DNA of 64,000 nt. Origin: Megaleporinus macrocephalus (Eukaryota > Chordata > Actinopteri > Characiformes > Anostomidae). The notes under the pieces are model-generated. The model ran no database searches. It was not told the origin of the DNA and was given only the letters and a program-made list of their open reading frames with translations. Positions 1-11,736 of this stretch are shown here, piece by piece (within the stretch, counting starts at the first letter, position 1; the number at the start of each line of letters is the position of its first letter). The translations under genes and the position numbers were made by a program. The DNA lies in NCBI GenBank assembly GCA_021613375.1, contig CM038716.1, forward strand, positions 3,807,684 to 3,871,683, read 5' to 3'.

Positions 1-376
1 AAAGAAAGATATGGATGTGTGAGCTTATAATAAGTGTTTGCATGAGAGCCTACGTGCATGTGCACATGTTTAAGTGAGTGAGTGAGTGTGCGTGTGTGTC
101 GAAGCATGTTGGAGGAAGTGTCTCCACTGGGAGGTCACTGAAGGGTTAAAGAGCCACTGAGCTGTTGGTATGGATGTTGTCGTGGTAACACGAGAGGAAT
201 GTTGAGACCTGGTGGGGCCGCACTCAAAGTAGGGGCTTTTCCGTGTGTTTCTGTGTGTGTGTATGTGTGTGTGACTCTTAGTAAGGGAGAGGCACAAGCC
301 AGGGGTAACACATGCCTGGCGGTCGCCCTGGAAACTGTCCCACCACCCTGAAGGCCTCACACACTCCTTCACACAA
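1..376. other. Interval with short GT/GAGT runs only
   Basis: Contains GTGAGTGAGTGAGTGTG at about 72 and GTGTGTG runs near 245-271. The open frames here are translated microsatellite. Confidence 0.6.
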
Positions 377-383
377 ACATATA

Positions 384-418
<35 letters not shown>

Positions 419-438
419 CCACACACACACACACACAC

Positions 439-474
<36 letters not shown>
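377..474. repeat. CA then TA compound microsatellite
   Basis: Long CA run with one CC interruption, then CATA units, then a TA run ending at 474. Confidence 0.95.
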
Positions 475-524
475 GCACCAATCAGCCCTGTTTTTTACTA
501 GTCAGGACTCCCACAGGACCACCA

Positions 525-929
525 CAGAGCAGGTATTTTTTATGTGTATCATACACAGCATTGCAATGACACTGATGTTGTGGTGTTAGTGTGTGTTGTG
601 CTGGTGTGAGTGGATCAGACACAGCAGTGCTGCAGGAGGTTTTAAACATCTCAGTGTCACCACTGGACTGAGAATAGTCCACCAACCAGAAATATTCAGC
701 CAACCGTGTCCACTGGGCAGCACTGTGATCACTAATGAAGGACTAGAAGGTTACCAACACAAACTGTGCAGCAACAGATGAGCTGCTGCCATTACATATA
801 CAAGATGGACCAACAAGGAAAGAGTGACTGTTAGAGTGGACAGTGAGTGGACACAGTGTTTAAACCACCATCATGTCAGTGTCCCAGCAGTGCTGAGAAG
901 GATCTACCACCCAAATAATACCTGCTCTG
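525..929. mobile_element. Hairpin MITE of the otophysan CAGAGCAGGTATT type, 405 bp
   Basis: Perfect 13-bp inverted ends: CAGAGCAGGTATT at 525-537 and AATACCTGCTCTG at 917-929. Interior blocks include GTGAGTGGATCAGACACAGC and GAATAGTCCACCAACCAGAA. From memory this is a very abundant non-autonomous element in characiform and siluriform genomes. No transposase is present. Confidence 0.75.
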
Positions 930-937
930 TATAGAAT

Positions 938-1170
938 ATATTGTCGCTGTCCAATGAAAAACTCCAAATCTCCAAAACAGGAACTTTACAGGAGAGGCCA
1001 AAAACAGTCTTTACTTTCAATGTGTCAATGGATCCAGATTTTTTTTCCAAATGATTTTGAAGTATTTCTATTGGTCCATTTATGATGGTAATTGTACACA
1101 GTTGTCATTCTCAAATGATGTTTGAAAATTGACAAAAATGGACATGTTTTTCACTGGACAGCGACGATAT
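938..1170. mobile_element. GCTGTCC-family MITE, near full length
   Basis: The left end ATTGTCGCTGTCCAATGAAA and right end TTTTCACTGGACAGCGACGA are inverted copies, flanked by TATA-like bases. The interior has ATTTCTATTGGTCCATTTAT. Other copies in this window are at 8775-8985, 21745-21965, 24890-24955, 25494-25712, 31840-31972, 36990-37035, 48157-48250 and 48351-48951. Confidence 0.75.
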
Positions 1171-1265
1171 ATGGAAGATAAATATACATTCAAATATTTT
1201 ATATGTGCAATTCATGTGACACTTTAAAGAACATGTGCTAAACAAATAGTAGATGAAATATTTAT

Positions 1266-1660
1266 ACAGTACTGTGCAAAAATCTTAAGCAGCGATAATT
1301 ATTGTTTAAAAGTATTTATCTTAGTAATAAGTGCATGTTCACCAGTAAGAACACCAGATATCACTAGAACAGATGTAAATAATAATAAACACAATACAAA
1401 GTAACATGAATATCTTATTGTGAAAGAAGTAGATCATATCTTGAGCTCCAGTTTGAAGAACAAAGTGTAGTTCCAGATTTCTCCTGGACGCCCCAGACAT
1501 TGTATGATGTATTAAGTCCCTTCAGCAGAAATCTTGATTTAGCTTAATGAAGTACTGAGCAGTCAAAGCAGGTATTAGATGAGAACTGTAAATAAGACTG
1601 GGTTGTTTTCACAAGGAAAAGCTTGGAAAGGGTTAATTAACACACTGCCGTATGTAAAAC
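1266..1660. mobile_element. Tc1-like element remnant (copy A)
   Basis: Begins with the Tc1-type terminus CAGTACTGTGCAAAAATCTT. The block 1424-1645 is about 90% identical by eye to 23698-23945 (shared GAAGTAGATCATATCTTGAG and TTCCAGATTTCTCCTGGACG). No intact transposase remains. Confidence 0.65.
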
Positions 1661-1689
1661 CACTACTGTTTTACTGAGCAAATAAAAGC

Positions 1690-3046
1690 TTCCTGTCTGG
1701 AAAAAAATAGCTTTTTTAATTTAATAAGTGAATTGAAAAGATTACAAAGACAAAATATTGAATGCTTAAATCTTACTGGATCCTGGTTTTTAAGCTGTGC
1801 ACTGATAACCATCCTTAGATCTTTAGCCTGTAGATCATAGCATCTGTGGTTTCCAAAAAGAATTTTAAATTCTGGATTCATTGGACCACAGGACGCATCT
1901 CCATATCACCTCAGTCCATCTTAAAAGAGCTTGGGCCCAGAGACGGCAGCTGTATTTCTAGATCTGATTCCTTCTTTGCACTGTAGAGTTTTAACTTGCA
2001 TTTGTGGAGCAGAGAAGTGTTCCTGAGCCCATGCTGTGATTTCAGTACAAAATCGTGTCTGTGTTTAATGCAGTGCTGACTGAGGGTCCAAACATCACGG
2101 ACATGCAGAGATTTCTCCAGATTCTCTGAATCTTAAATGCTGTACATAATAAAATCTGCAAGTTCTTTGTTATTTTATGTTGAGAAACATTTTTGTTAAA
2201 TTGTTCCATTTTTCCACACAGTATTGGTGATCCCTCCACACATGGGCGGAGCCAAAGCAGGGGCCGGGGAGGCACTGGACCCCCCTGAAATCTGATTGCC
2301 CCCCCCCGGTGCCAACTCAGATGATTGACATGTCACGGCACCGCATGTCTTGTTGAAAAGAGCCTGCTGCAATTTGTTATGGGTAATAACTGTTGACCCT
2401 CCTGTGCAGTAGTTGGCGCTATTTATTACAAAGAGTTGTAATCCACCCTACTGTCTATATAAATCCACCATTAGAAAGAGAAGCAGGAGGAGAAGAGAGT
2501 TAAATGCACTGGAGAGATATCACGGCAGGGAGAAGAACAGCAGCTTTCAACTGGGTAGAATGTGTAGAGCTTGGACTCTACGTGCTGGCCTTTCCTTCTG
2601 TGTCTCTCCACTGACTGTAGAGGAATGCCGTTAGCTACGTTAGCTACGTTCTTCTGAACTGAGCATTAGAAAGCTTGGCACTTAGACAGAAGTCTTAGTC
2701 TTAGTCTTGGAATTTACATTTTGTCCATTGTTAAGAAACTGCAGATTTAATACACAGATCGTATCTCCTGTGTGCTTAAGATGTACTTTATATAAACAGT
2801 ATAACATTTGCAGTTGATTGTGTTTTTGAATATTCATTGTTGTAGTCTGTGGACCCCCTACAAAAGCATTGGCCACCCTCTGTCCATTTAAGGATAAAAG
2901 TCTAGCTCCGCCACTGCCTCCACATCTTTACTTCTGACAGACTCTCCCTCTCTGAGATGCTCTTTTTCCACCCAGTCATGTTACTGACCTATCCACCCAG
3001 TTAATCTAATTAGTTGCAAGATGTTCCACCAGGTGTTTTTTTAAGA
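1690..3046. mobile_element. Decayed DNA-transposon remnant, split by a hAT insertion
   Basis: The segments 1,740-2,240 and 2,925-3,046 read continuously once the hAT at 2241-2916 is removed. They contain TTTTATGTTGAGAAACATTT, CTGAGATGCTCTTTTTCCAC and TTAATCTAATTAGTTGCAAG, which I recognise from memory as noncoding parts of a common teleost DNA transposon. Its 3' terminus is replaced by the minisatellite. Confidence 0.5.
2241..2916. mobile_element. Non-autonomous hAT element, 676 bp
   Basis: Flanked by a perfect 8-bp duplication CCTCCACA (2233-2240 and 2917-2924). The ends CATGGGCGGAGC and (inverted) CAGTGGCGGAGC match at 10 of 12 bases. An 8-bp target duplication with short inverted ends is diagnostic of hAT. 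No transposase was seen. Confidence 0.85.
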
Positions 3047-5144
3047 ACACTACCAATCAAAAGTTTTAGAACATTACCAGCCAAACGTTTTAGTACACTA
3101 CCAGCCAAACGTTTTAGATCACTACCAGCCAAACGTTTTAGTACACTACCAGCCAAACGTTTTAGATCACTACCAGTCAAACGTTTTAGATACACTACCA
3201 GCCAAACGTTTTAGATACACTACCAGCCAAATGTTTTAGTACACTACCAGCCAAACGTTTTAGATACACTACCAGTCAAACGTTTTAGTACACTACCAGC
3301 CAAACGTTTTAGATACACTACCAGCCAAACGTTTTAGTACACTACCAGCCAAACGTTTTAGTACACTACCAGCCAAACGTTTTAGTACACTACCAGCCAA
3401 ACGTTTTAGATCACTACCAGTCAAACGTTTTAGATACACTACCAGCCAAACGTTTTAGTACACTACCAGCCAAACGTTTTAGTACACTACCAGCCAAACG
3501 TTTTAGTACACTACCAGCCAAACGTTTTAGAACACTACCAGCCAAACGTTTTAGTACACTTCCAGCCAAACATTTTAGAACACTACCAGCCAAACGTTTT
3601 AGATACACTACCAGCCAAACGTTTTAGTACACTACCAGCCAAACGTTTTAGATCACTACCAGTCAAACATTTTAGAACACTACCAGCCAAACGTTTTAGA
3701 TACACTACCAGCCAAACGTTTTAGATACACTACCAGCCAAACGTTTTAGATCACTACCAGTCAAACGTTTTAGTACACTACCAGTCAAACGTTTTAGATA
3801 CACTACTAGCCAAACGCTTTAGATACACTACCAGCCAAACGTTTTAGAACACTACCAGCCAAACGTTTTAGTACACTACCAGCCAAACGTTTTAGAACAC
3901 TACCAGTAAAATGTTTTAGTACACTACCAGCCAAACATTTTAGTACACTACCAGCCAAACGTTTTAGATCACTACCAGCCAAACGTTTTAGTACACTACC
4001 AGTCAAACGTTTTAGTACACTACCAGTCAAACGTTTTAGTACACTACCAGCCAAACGTTTTAGAACACTACCAGTAAAATGTTTTAGTACACTACCAGCC
4101 AAACATTTTAGTACACTACCAGCCAAACGTTTTAGATCACTACCAGCCAAACGTTTTATTACACTACCAGCCAAACGCTTTAGATACACTACCAGCCAAA
4201 CGTTTTAGATCACTACCAGTCAAACGTTTTAGTACACTACCAGTCAAACGTTTTAGTACACTACCAGCCAAACGTTTTAGAACACTACCAGTAAAACGTT
4301 TTAGTACACTACCAGCCAAACATTTTAGTACACTACCAGCCAAACGTTTTAGATCACTACCAGCCAAACGTTTTAGTACACTACCAGCCAAACGTTTTAG
4401 AACACTACCAGTAAAACGTTTTAGTACACTACCAGACAAACGCTTTAGTACACTACCAGCCAAACGTTTTAGATCATTATACAGTCAAACGATTTAGATC
4501 ACTACCAGCCAAATGCATTAGATCACTACCAGCCAAACATTTTAGTACACTACCAGTCAAACGTTTTAGTACACTACCAGCCAAACGTTTTAGAAAACTA
4601 CCAGTAAAACGTTTTAGTACACTACCAGCCAAACATTTTAGTACACTACCAGCCAAACGTTTTAGATCACTACCAGCCAAACGTTTTATTACACTACCAG
4701 CCAAACATTTTAGTACACTACCAGCCAAACGTTTTAGTACACTACCAGCCAAACGTTTTAAAACACTACCAGCCAAACGTTTTAGAACACTACCAGTCAA
4801 ACGTTTTAGATACACTACCAGTCAAACGTTTTAGATCACTACCAGTCAAACGTTTTAAAACACTACCAGCCAAACGTTTTAGAACACTACCAGTCAAACG
4901 TTTTAGATACACTACCAGTCAAACGTTTTAGAACACTACCAGTCAAACGTTTTAGATACACTACCAGTCAAACGTTTTAGATCACTACCAGTCAAACGTT
5001 TTAAAACACTACCAGTCAACAGTTCTAAAACATTTGGCTGGTAGTATACTAAAACATTTGATTGGTAGTGATCTAAAACGTTTGGCTGGTGGTGAACTAA
5101 ACCTGTTGATCGATAGTGTTCTTAAACCTCTAACCGGTAGTGTG
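3047..5144. repeat. 24-bp minisatellite (about 2.1 kb) with polarity reversal at its right end
   Basis: The unit is ACACTACCAGCCAAACGTTT plus TAG(T/A), 24 or 25 bp, about 80 direct copies to about 5023. After 5024 it continues in the opposite orientation (CTAAAACATTTGGCTGGTAG...) for about five increasingly divergent copies to 5144. Variant units (CCAGTAAAA at 3903, 4071, 4288, 4408, 4601) recur at multiples of 24-25 bp, showing block duplications. Because 24 is a multiple of 3, long open frames such as (GSVLKRLA)n arise; they are not genes. Confidence 0.95.
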
Positions 5145-6293
5145 TAAATGGTTTACACATCATTGAGTTCTGTTTTTAAATTTGCTCACAACTTACTGAT
5201 ATGTTATATCTATAGCGTCTACTTAGAACCTTTGCATGAAAAAAGTTTTATGCTTAAGTGCACTAAATATACAAATAATCCATTTAAATGACATAATTTG
5301 GCATAATTTAATTTGTACATTAATGTAATGACAATTTTCAGCAACTGATTTATAAGTTTCATTAGTGGGTGAGGTAAAGATCTTGCTGTCTACTGCAGAA
5401 CCATCATTTTATTAGATGCAAACTACACTTTCTTCATTGCAAGTCATGAGCCAATATAACATACCAAAAATAGGTGAAGAGTAGCTGCTAGCCCTCCAGG
5501 CTCATTGCAAGTGAGAAGTTTTTTAAGTGCCTCTTGGCACCTCCTCCGTGGGAAGAGTAATCTTACTCTCAAACATGCTGTTACTCTGAGGCCTATACAT
5601 ATAGACCCTGGCCTCTGTATATATAAATAGTAGCAATATAGCACAGTGATCTACAGCTTCAGGCCCTGCAGCAGAGGTAACTCAATTTAACAGATATGAG
5701 CAATAGAACATGACAAACACTTGTAATTATATTCATCAGTTTAGCGAAAGTTAAAGCCAGCTGTTAAAGCCAGTCAAAACACTTGCTGACTTTGCCTGCA
5801 AACCATTTTAGTATTTTTTAGAGAATTCCAATCAGGCTGCACTAAACATACCATAAAGCCCAGATGTGGGAACCTCACAGTCCATATTATAAAATATGTG
5901 TGCATAGCCTGTGGCAGCAACTGGTGCACCATCAAAAAATTTAATTAACTCATTAGAGTGTCTGCATACTTGTGGACACATAGTACTAGCTCGATCCTTT
6001 TAGTTTTCCATTAGGCAAACCTAGAACCTGGTACGGAGTACTATTTTTGGCGTCACTTCCGCCAAAGTTTCAAGTGACCTGAGCCAATACCAAATTGCCT
6101 AGTCCAATTTTCCAATTTGCCTCTTCTAAGTTTGTCTCCTTCATGTCCCAGCAGTTTCATGTGGAGTCACTATGATGAGCAGCTACTCTAAAGAAAGTAG
6201 TGTGTAGAGTTGATTCTAGTTGTACCATGCAGTAAAAAGGAGGTTGCATAGCTCATAAGAGAGGCTTTCTTGCCCTGATTGGTTAAATATTGA
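5145..6293. other. Interval with degraded repeats
   Basis: AT-rich. Around 5,985-6,115 there is a short string (TGGTACGGAGTACTATTTTT, GTTTCAAGTGACCTGAGCC) resembling a fish MITE fragment. No gene is seen. Confidence 0.4.
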
Positions 6294-6818
6294 AGATCAA
6301 AAGTTTGGAACAGTGAAATGTTCTTGTTTTCAATGGAGTATCTTCCTTACTTAACACAACAATGGACTGACGGGTCTCTAAAGAAAGTTGTTTCTTTCTG
6401 GTCATTTTGAGTCGGTCAGCAAGCCATCAACTGCTGATGCTTCAGATACTAAACTAACCTAGAATGTTGTTCTCCCTTTTATACTCACTTATTAGTAGAA
6501 TGTTTTTTAGCTGTGCATCACAACTGAACAAGAGTGTCCTAACAACCAATTAGCCCAATAACATCCTTAACTTGGATTGGCGGCCGTACCAGGAGATTTA
6601 GACAGAGGACTGAGAATTACTGATAATAGGACTATATGCAAAATAAGCCTCTATACAAAAATAGACTTTAATACAAACATCTTTATTCTTTAAAATCATC
6701 TGATACACTTACGTTAATTGTGAAATGGACAATATTGTTTGTGAATTGCATGAAAATTGCATGAAAATTGCATGAAATGAAATTCTAAAGTGATCGTAAA
6801 ATTTTGGGCGGTAGTGTA
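6294..6818. mobile_element. MITE of the teleost TACACTACC...CAAAAGTTT family
   Basis: The left side has GATCAAAAGTTTGGAACA. The interior has TTTCTGGTCATTTTGAGTC and CAATTAGCCCAATAACATC. The right end is ATTTTGGGCGGTAGTGTA. The layout matches, from memory, a very common teleost non-autonomous element ending in GGTAGTGTA. Its right 30 bp resembles the minisatellite unit at 3047-5144. Confidence 0.65.
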
Positions 6819-7082
6819 CATCATATGTTTTTCCTTCCACTTACAAAGCCTGGGGCAGTCATAAAGACTTTTCTTCAAATATTTGAGAAATTTTGAAAAT
6901 TTTACAAACAGTGCTCTTACTTTAAGCCGCCTAATTGATTCTTGAAATCCAGTGTGACATGTAGGTTGTGTTGAAATCATTGTTCATTTGAAGCACTTAC
7001 ACGTATAAGCCAGTAGTGTTTTGGGCCAGTTACTATTCCATAACAGGTAAGTTGAATCAAAAGTCTTGAAAAGTCTTTCTTT

Positions 7083-8205
7083 TTGATCTCATATAGAAAA
7101 CCTGGTCAAAAAATTCAAGCTGAAATTGTTATTTTTTTATTGCCACGGGACATGCTTTACATTTACTGCCAGGAAAAAGTTAATTGTTGCCACCTTTCTT
7201 TCTGTACTGGATTATGGCAACTTTATTTATATGCATGCCCTTGCAACATGTTTGCAATCTCTGGACTCAGTGTATCACAGTGTCTTGAGGTTTGTTACAG
7301 GTTGCAAAGCCTTCACTCACCATTGCACCTTTGAGTGGACCTCATTGGCTGCACGTCACCTCTCACTACTTAGAATTCACTACAGAGTGCTCTGAATTTA
7401 GAGGAACTCTTAGAACATTTGGAAATCTTGTAAGAAACCTGGAATAAGTCTCTTATCGTTCCTGCTCTTGCTTTGTATGAAAGCTTTGTTATGATCCAAC
7501 TAGATTGTATTTTGTATATTTTATTGTTGTTTGATTTGGTGTTTTATGCTGTAATTGTGAATTGTCTGTTTTGGCCAGGTTTTCTTTGAAAAATGCCCCT
7601 GCAACATGTCTGCAATCTCTGGACTCAGTGTATTATGGTGTCTTGAGGTTTGTTACAGGTTGCAAAGCCTTCACTCACCATAGCATCTTATATGGCAGAG
7701 TTGAGTGGCCCTCATTGGCTGCACGTCACCTCTCACTCTAGTATGCTTTTATATATAAAGCCATTTTAGGCCAATATTTTATATATATATTTTTATATAT
7801 TTTATAATTTTATACATAAAGCCATTTAGGCCATGTACTAAATTCGATAAGCCTTTAAGCATTTTGCACCCGCTACTTAGAATTCACTACAGAGCGCTCT
7901 GAATTTAGAGGAACTTGAATCTCTTGGAACATTCACAAATCTTGTAAGGAACCTGGAATCAGTCTCTTATCATTCCTGCTCTTGCTTTGTATGAACGCTT
8001 CATTATTTAAACCCTATTAATCCAATTTTGTATATTTTATTGTTGTTTGATTTGGTGTTTTATTGTGTAATTGCGAATTATCTGTTTTAAATATTGAAAC
8101 TGATGCTTTAGTCTGCTGTCTCAGGCAGGATTCCCTTGAAAAGATCATTGTGTCTCAATGGGACCAAATTGGTTAAATAAAGGCTAAATAAAATAAAAAA
8201 TAAAA
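7083..8205 (+). pseudogene. LINE (L2/CR1-type) reverse transcriptase C-terminus and 3' tail, two overlapping fragments
   Basis: Frame at 7126-7395 reads KKLIVATFLSVLDYGNFIYM...LDSVYHSVLRFVTGC, the C-terminal region of fish LINE ORF2. The same block recurs at 7,585-7,740 and again after 7,865, so at least two copies are fused. The 3' end is GGTTAAATAAAGGCTAAATA followed by AAATAAAA at 8,171-8,200, the typical tail of such LINEs. It is dead by stops and frameshifts. Confidence 0.75.
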
Positions 8206-8569
8206 AATTTTTACCATTTCTCTCTTTCAATGTAATATCATTAGGTATAGTACAGAATGGACCAATTCTACCACAGTTGAAAAATAAAATAGATGTCAGC
8301 CTATTTATTCCAATAATCCCATTAAAGTAATCAAATGCAAGTAAAAAGCCAAAGAAAACATGCAGAGCCACAGCGGCAATACCTTGTTTGTTTAAACTTT
8401 CTTTACTGAGTACTTCAAATTAGAGAGCTCATTAAAGAAAATAAGTAAACTTTAGGTTTCTGTCAGATGAAAATAGCACAGCAACTTGAAGCTGCTCCTG
8501 GAAATGGCAGATTTATTAGTATAGTAAGATGGGCAGGTGAGAAGGAGGACTGGCAGCCATATATAATAG
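8206..8569. other. Interval without recognisable features
   Basis: AT-rich. Open frames match nothing known. Confidence 0.45.
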
Positions 8570-8774
8570 TGACTTTACCTGCTTAAACACCACTGTTGGT
8601 GAATTCATGTCATTCAAATATGTGGCAGTCAACCTCAGTGACACTCTGTGCTATTAATGGTGATATACAGACCAACCTGGACAAAATAGACATTTTTGAC
8701 AGAAATTGAGGAACTAATGTCAATTGTATCCAAAAGCTACAATGAAATTCTCCTCTCTGGGATTTTAACTAACA

Positions 8775-8985
8775 TATAATTGCTGTCCAAAGAAAAACAA
8801 GTAACTTTACTTTACTGTAGACACTTAAAACATTCTTAATTGTCAATGTAATTTAAGAGAAAAAGAGTTTTATTACAAGTGATTTTGGACCATTTCTATT
8901 GGTCCATTCATCATGAAACTCTCACAGGATATAAAGAGCAGCTGTCGAGTTCAAATGATACAGAACACCGGACACCGGCAATATT
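8775..8985. mobile_element. GCTGTCC-family MITE inside the LINE remnant
   Basis: Left end ATTGCTGTCCAAAGAAAAAC, with interior ATTTCTATTGGTCCATTCAT and TAAAGAGCAGCTGTCGAGTT. The right end is degraded near ACACCGGCAATATTGA. LINE coding homology resumes immediately after. Confidence 0.6.
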
Positions 8986-9683
8986 GATACCCAACATACA
9001 GTAATGCATTAGAACTTATGAGACTCCTGGAAACATCTGATTTGAAGCAGCATTTGTGCAAGATGGGTCACATCTTGGATCTGGGAATCACTAAAGGTTT
9101 AAATACAAATGCATCCTGCATCTCTGATGTTCTTCTGTCAGACCATTTCTGTAAGTCAATAAAGAAGTAAGGAAAAAAGTGGCTGAGAGTTACTTTTAAA
9201 AATGTAACACTGACTCAGAAACAGTTGACTAAGCTTTGACTCCTTGTGTAATAATCTGCTCTCCAAAATAAATGCTGCATTAAAGGAAACTCATTCACAT
9301 TCTTGCACCTGCCAAATGAAAGGAAAACTCACAGATAATATATATATATATATATGGACAAATGAGGCAATACGCCAGCTTAAGAGACAGTGTTGTAACT
9401 CTGTGCTTATGGAGAAAAAAATTATTGATATTCTCAATCAGCAGATCTACAATAACGCTATAAACATATCCAGAAAGTCATATGACTGCAGTGTAATTAA
9501 AAATACAGAAAATACCAAATACTTTTTCTCCACCATTGATCGACTAATCAATACTAATGTTTCTAATAATGCACCTCATGGCGACATATCTTCCACAAGC
9601 TGAGAAATGTTTGCAGTTTACTTTCAAAATATGATATAATTAAAATGAAATATGAAATAAAATGAAATACTGATTCTTGTTTC

Positions 9684-9754
9684 ACACTGGGATTGGCTCC
9701 AGCCCCCCGTGACCCCAACTAGCAGGATAAAGCGGCAGATAATGGATGGATGGA
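9684..9754 (+). mobile_element. 5'-truncated retroposon with GGAT tail and 13-bp target duplication
   Basis: A 71-bp insert (ACTGGGATTGGCTCCAGCCC ... AATGGATGGATGGA) lies between perfect 13-bp repeats TGATTCTTGTTTC at 9671-9683 and 9755-9767. It matches the 3' end of the family also seen at 15437-15620, 26106-26435 and 36203-36355. Confidence 0.8.
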
Positions 9755-11185
9755 TGATTCTTGTTTCTAAAGTTGCTTTAGTTACTAATATCAAACCTGA
9801 AATAGGACATCTGGGTGTGATCTTTTTTGCTCTTTTTGAGTTCTGTTTTATCCCACATGTAAACACAGCCACTACAGTAGCTTTTTACTATTAGAGAAAT
9901 ATCGCCTTCAATTCAGAGCATTACAGAGAAACAAATTCATGCATTTGTTATCAGCAGAGTTGATCACTGTAATGCTCTTCTTACTGGGTTTCATAAGAAA
10001 ACCATCCATTTCCCACAACTCGTATAGAACTCAGCAGCTCGGATCCTAACAAAAACAAAACATAACATAGCACTGATAAGACAGAACATAGCTGAACCAG
10101 CTGGAACAAGTAACCTTCTTGATGAGCTGCCTAAATCAGCACTGACATCTTTCTCTGTTTTCAGTTGTCAGAATCTACAACTGTTATAAACACATTAAGC
10201 ACATAATATTGAGGCAGCATGGGTTCATGTTGTCAGTGACCTCAGGCACAAAATCCTTCTATTCTGGTTTCATTGGATCTTACTACAGATTTTGATATCG
10301 TTGATCACAAAATTCTAATCCACTATCCTGAATACCGGGTAAGCCTCTTAGACACAGTTTTAAAATGACTTCAATCATATTAAACACTTAGACATATTAA
10401 ACACCTAGCTTCACTAGGAGACCATTCATCAAAAAATTATACTATTTCTTGTGGAGTACCACAAGGGTCAGTTCTAGGGCCTTTTCTCCTTTTGTATGTG
10501 ACCGCTACGTAATAACAGCTTTTTAAAACAATGGCATGCAATTATACGTTTGTATTCCTTCTGATCATTTACATTCAGTAGACAGACAAGCTATGTGTCA
10601 AATATTTCTCAGTGGATGTCACAAATTTGAAAAAAAATTAAATACTGATACTAATGTTTTATGACAGACTTGCCTCTTTAACTATTAAAATTAAACCTGA
10701 AATAGGAAATCTGGGTGTGAACTTCTGTTTTGTCCTGCATGTAAACACAGCAGTTGTTTATAATTAGATAAATATTCAGTAAAGTTTGTCCTTTTCAACA
10801 GCAATGTTGAGAATTGTATTTATGCATTTGTTACAAGCAGAGTTGACCACTGTCATGGTCCTCTTACTAGATTTCCTTAGAAAACAATCCATCCCCTAAA
10901 ACTTGTACAGAACACAGCAGCTCTCATCCTAACAAAAACAAGAAACAGAGCTCATATCGGTACTGTTTTAAAAAAGCTTCACCGGCTCCTTGTATATTTT
11001 AGAGTAGAATTTAAAGTTCTGTACTGTAAAGTTCTGTAAAGCTCTAAATAATCTAGCACCAGCTTACATCACAGAAAGTCTTTCTGTTTGTCTTCTAACT
11101 CTAAACTGTGCAACTCTATTCAATTTTTTTTTAGTCAGTCTAATATTTTAAAACGTTACTTAACTTAGTGTTTAATTAAACCCTA

Positions 11186-11288
<103 letters not shown>

Positions 11289-11657
11289 GCTTATTTTCAT
11301 TTCCTATTCCATTTTAAACTATACAGTTGTGTAACATGCAACTGCAGCACTACTAATGTGGAACAGAGACTAAGGAGAATACAGTGCTCTTGCACTTGTT
11401 TTTAATTTATTACTCTTTTTTATTATAAAAATAATTATTTTAATAATAATTTTTTTTCTCTAAGAATCATGTGACTTGTGTGATCATTGTGGTGCCAAGA
11501 AGACAAAAATGAAAAAGCTATTTTAGGGTGATGAGGACTAAACTTACTTACTTAGCATTACCTTCTAGCACTGTCAAGATTATGTCTTACTATATGATAC
11601 TATATGATATGATTATGATACTATAATATTCGCAGTGTGTTATTTTATTATATGGAA

Positions 11658-11660
<3 letters not shown>

Positions 11661-11732
<72 letters not shown>
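11661..11732. repeat. TA microsatellite
   Basis: Uninterrupted TA run of about 36 units. Confidence 0.95.

Positions 11733-11736
<4 letters not shown>

Larger units (their letters stand above)
8570..11150 (+). pseudogene. Decayed LINE ORF2: endonuclease, linker and reverse transcriptase fragments
   Basis: In order: an endonuclease remnant (SKSYNEILLSG, then DFN after a one-base shift, about 8,715-8,770); after a MITE, LCKMGHILDLGITKGL...ISDVLLSDHFC (9,055-9,150); the linker NEAIRQLKRQC and KYFFSTIDRLINTN (9,244-9,603); RT pieces TDFDIVDHKILIHY (about 10,288-10,330) and the frameshifted VPQGSVLG region (10,455-10,480); and LVQNTAALILTKTRNRAHIG (10,900-10,960). A second copy of the last block occurs at 9,945-10,060, so the structure is composite. 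Many stops; not functional. Confidence 0.75.

Noticed and set aside
2413..2634. 73-codon plus-strand frame with an Arg-rich stretch
   Set aside because: It lies inside the 676-bp hAT element and matches no transposase or other protein that I know.
3414..4815. Long minus-strand frames reading (GSVLKRLA)n
   Set aside because: They are the translation of a 24-bp minisatellite, whose period is a multiple of three. There is no non-repetitive coding sequence, splice context or homology.
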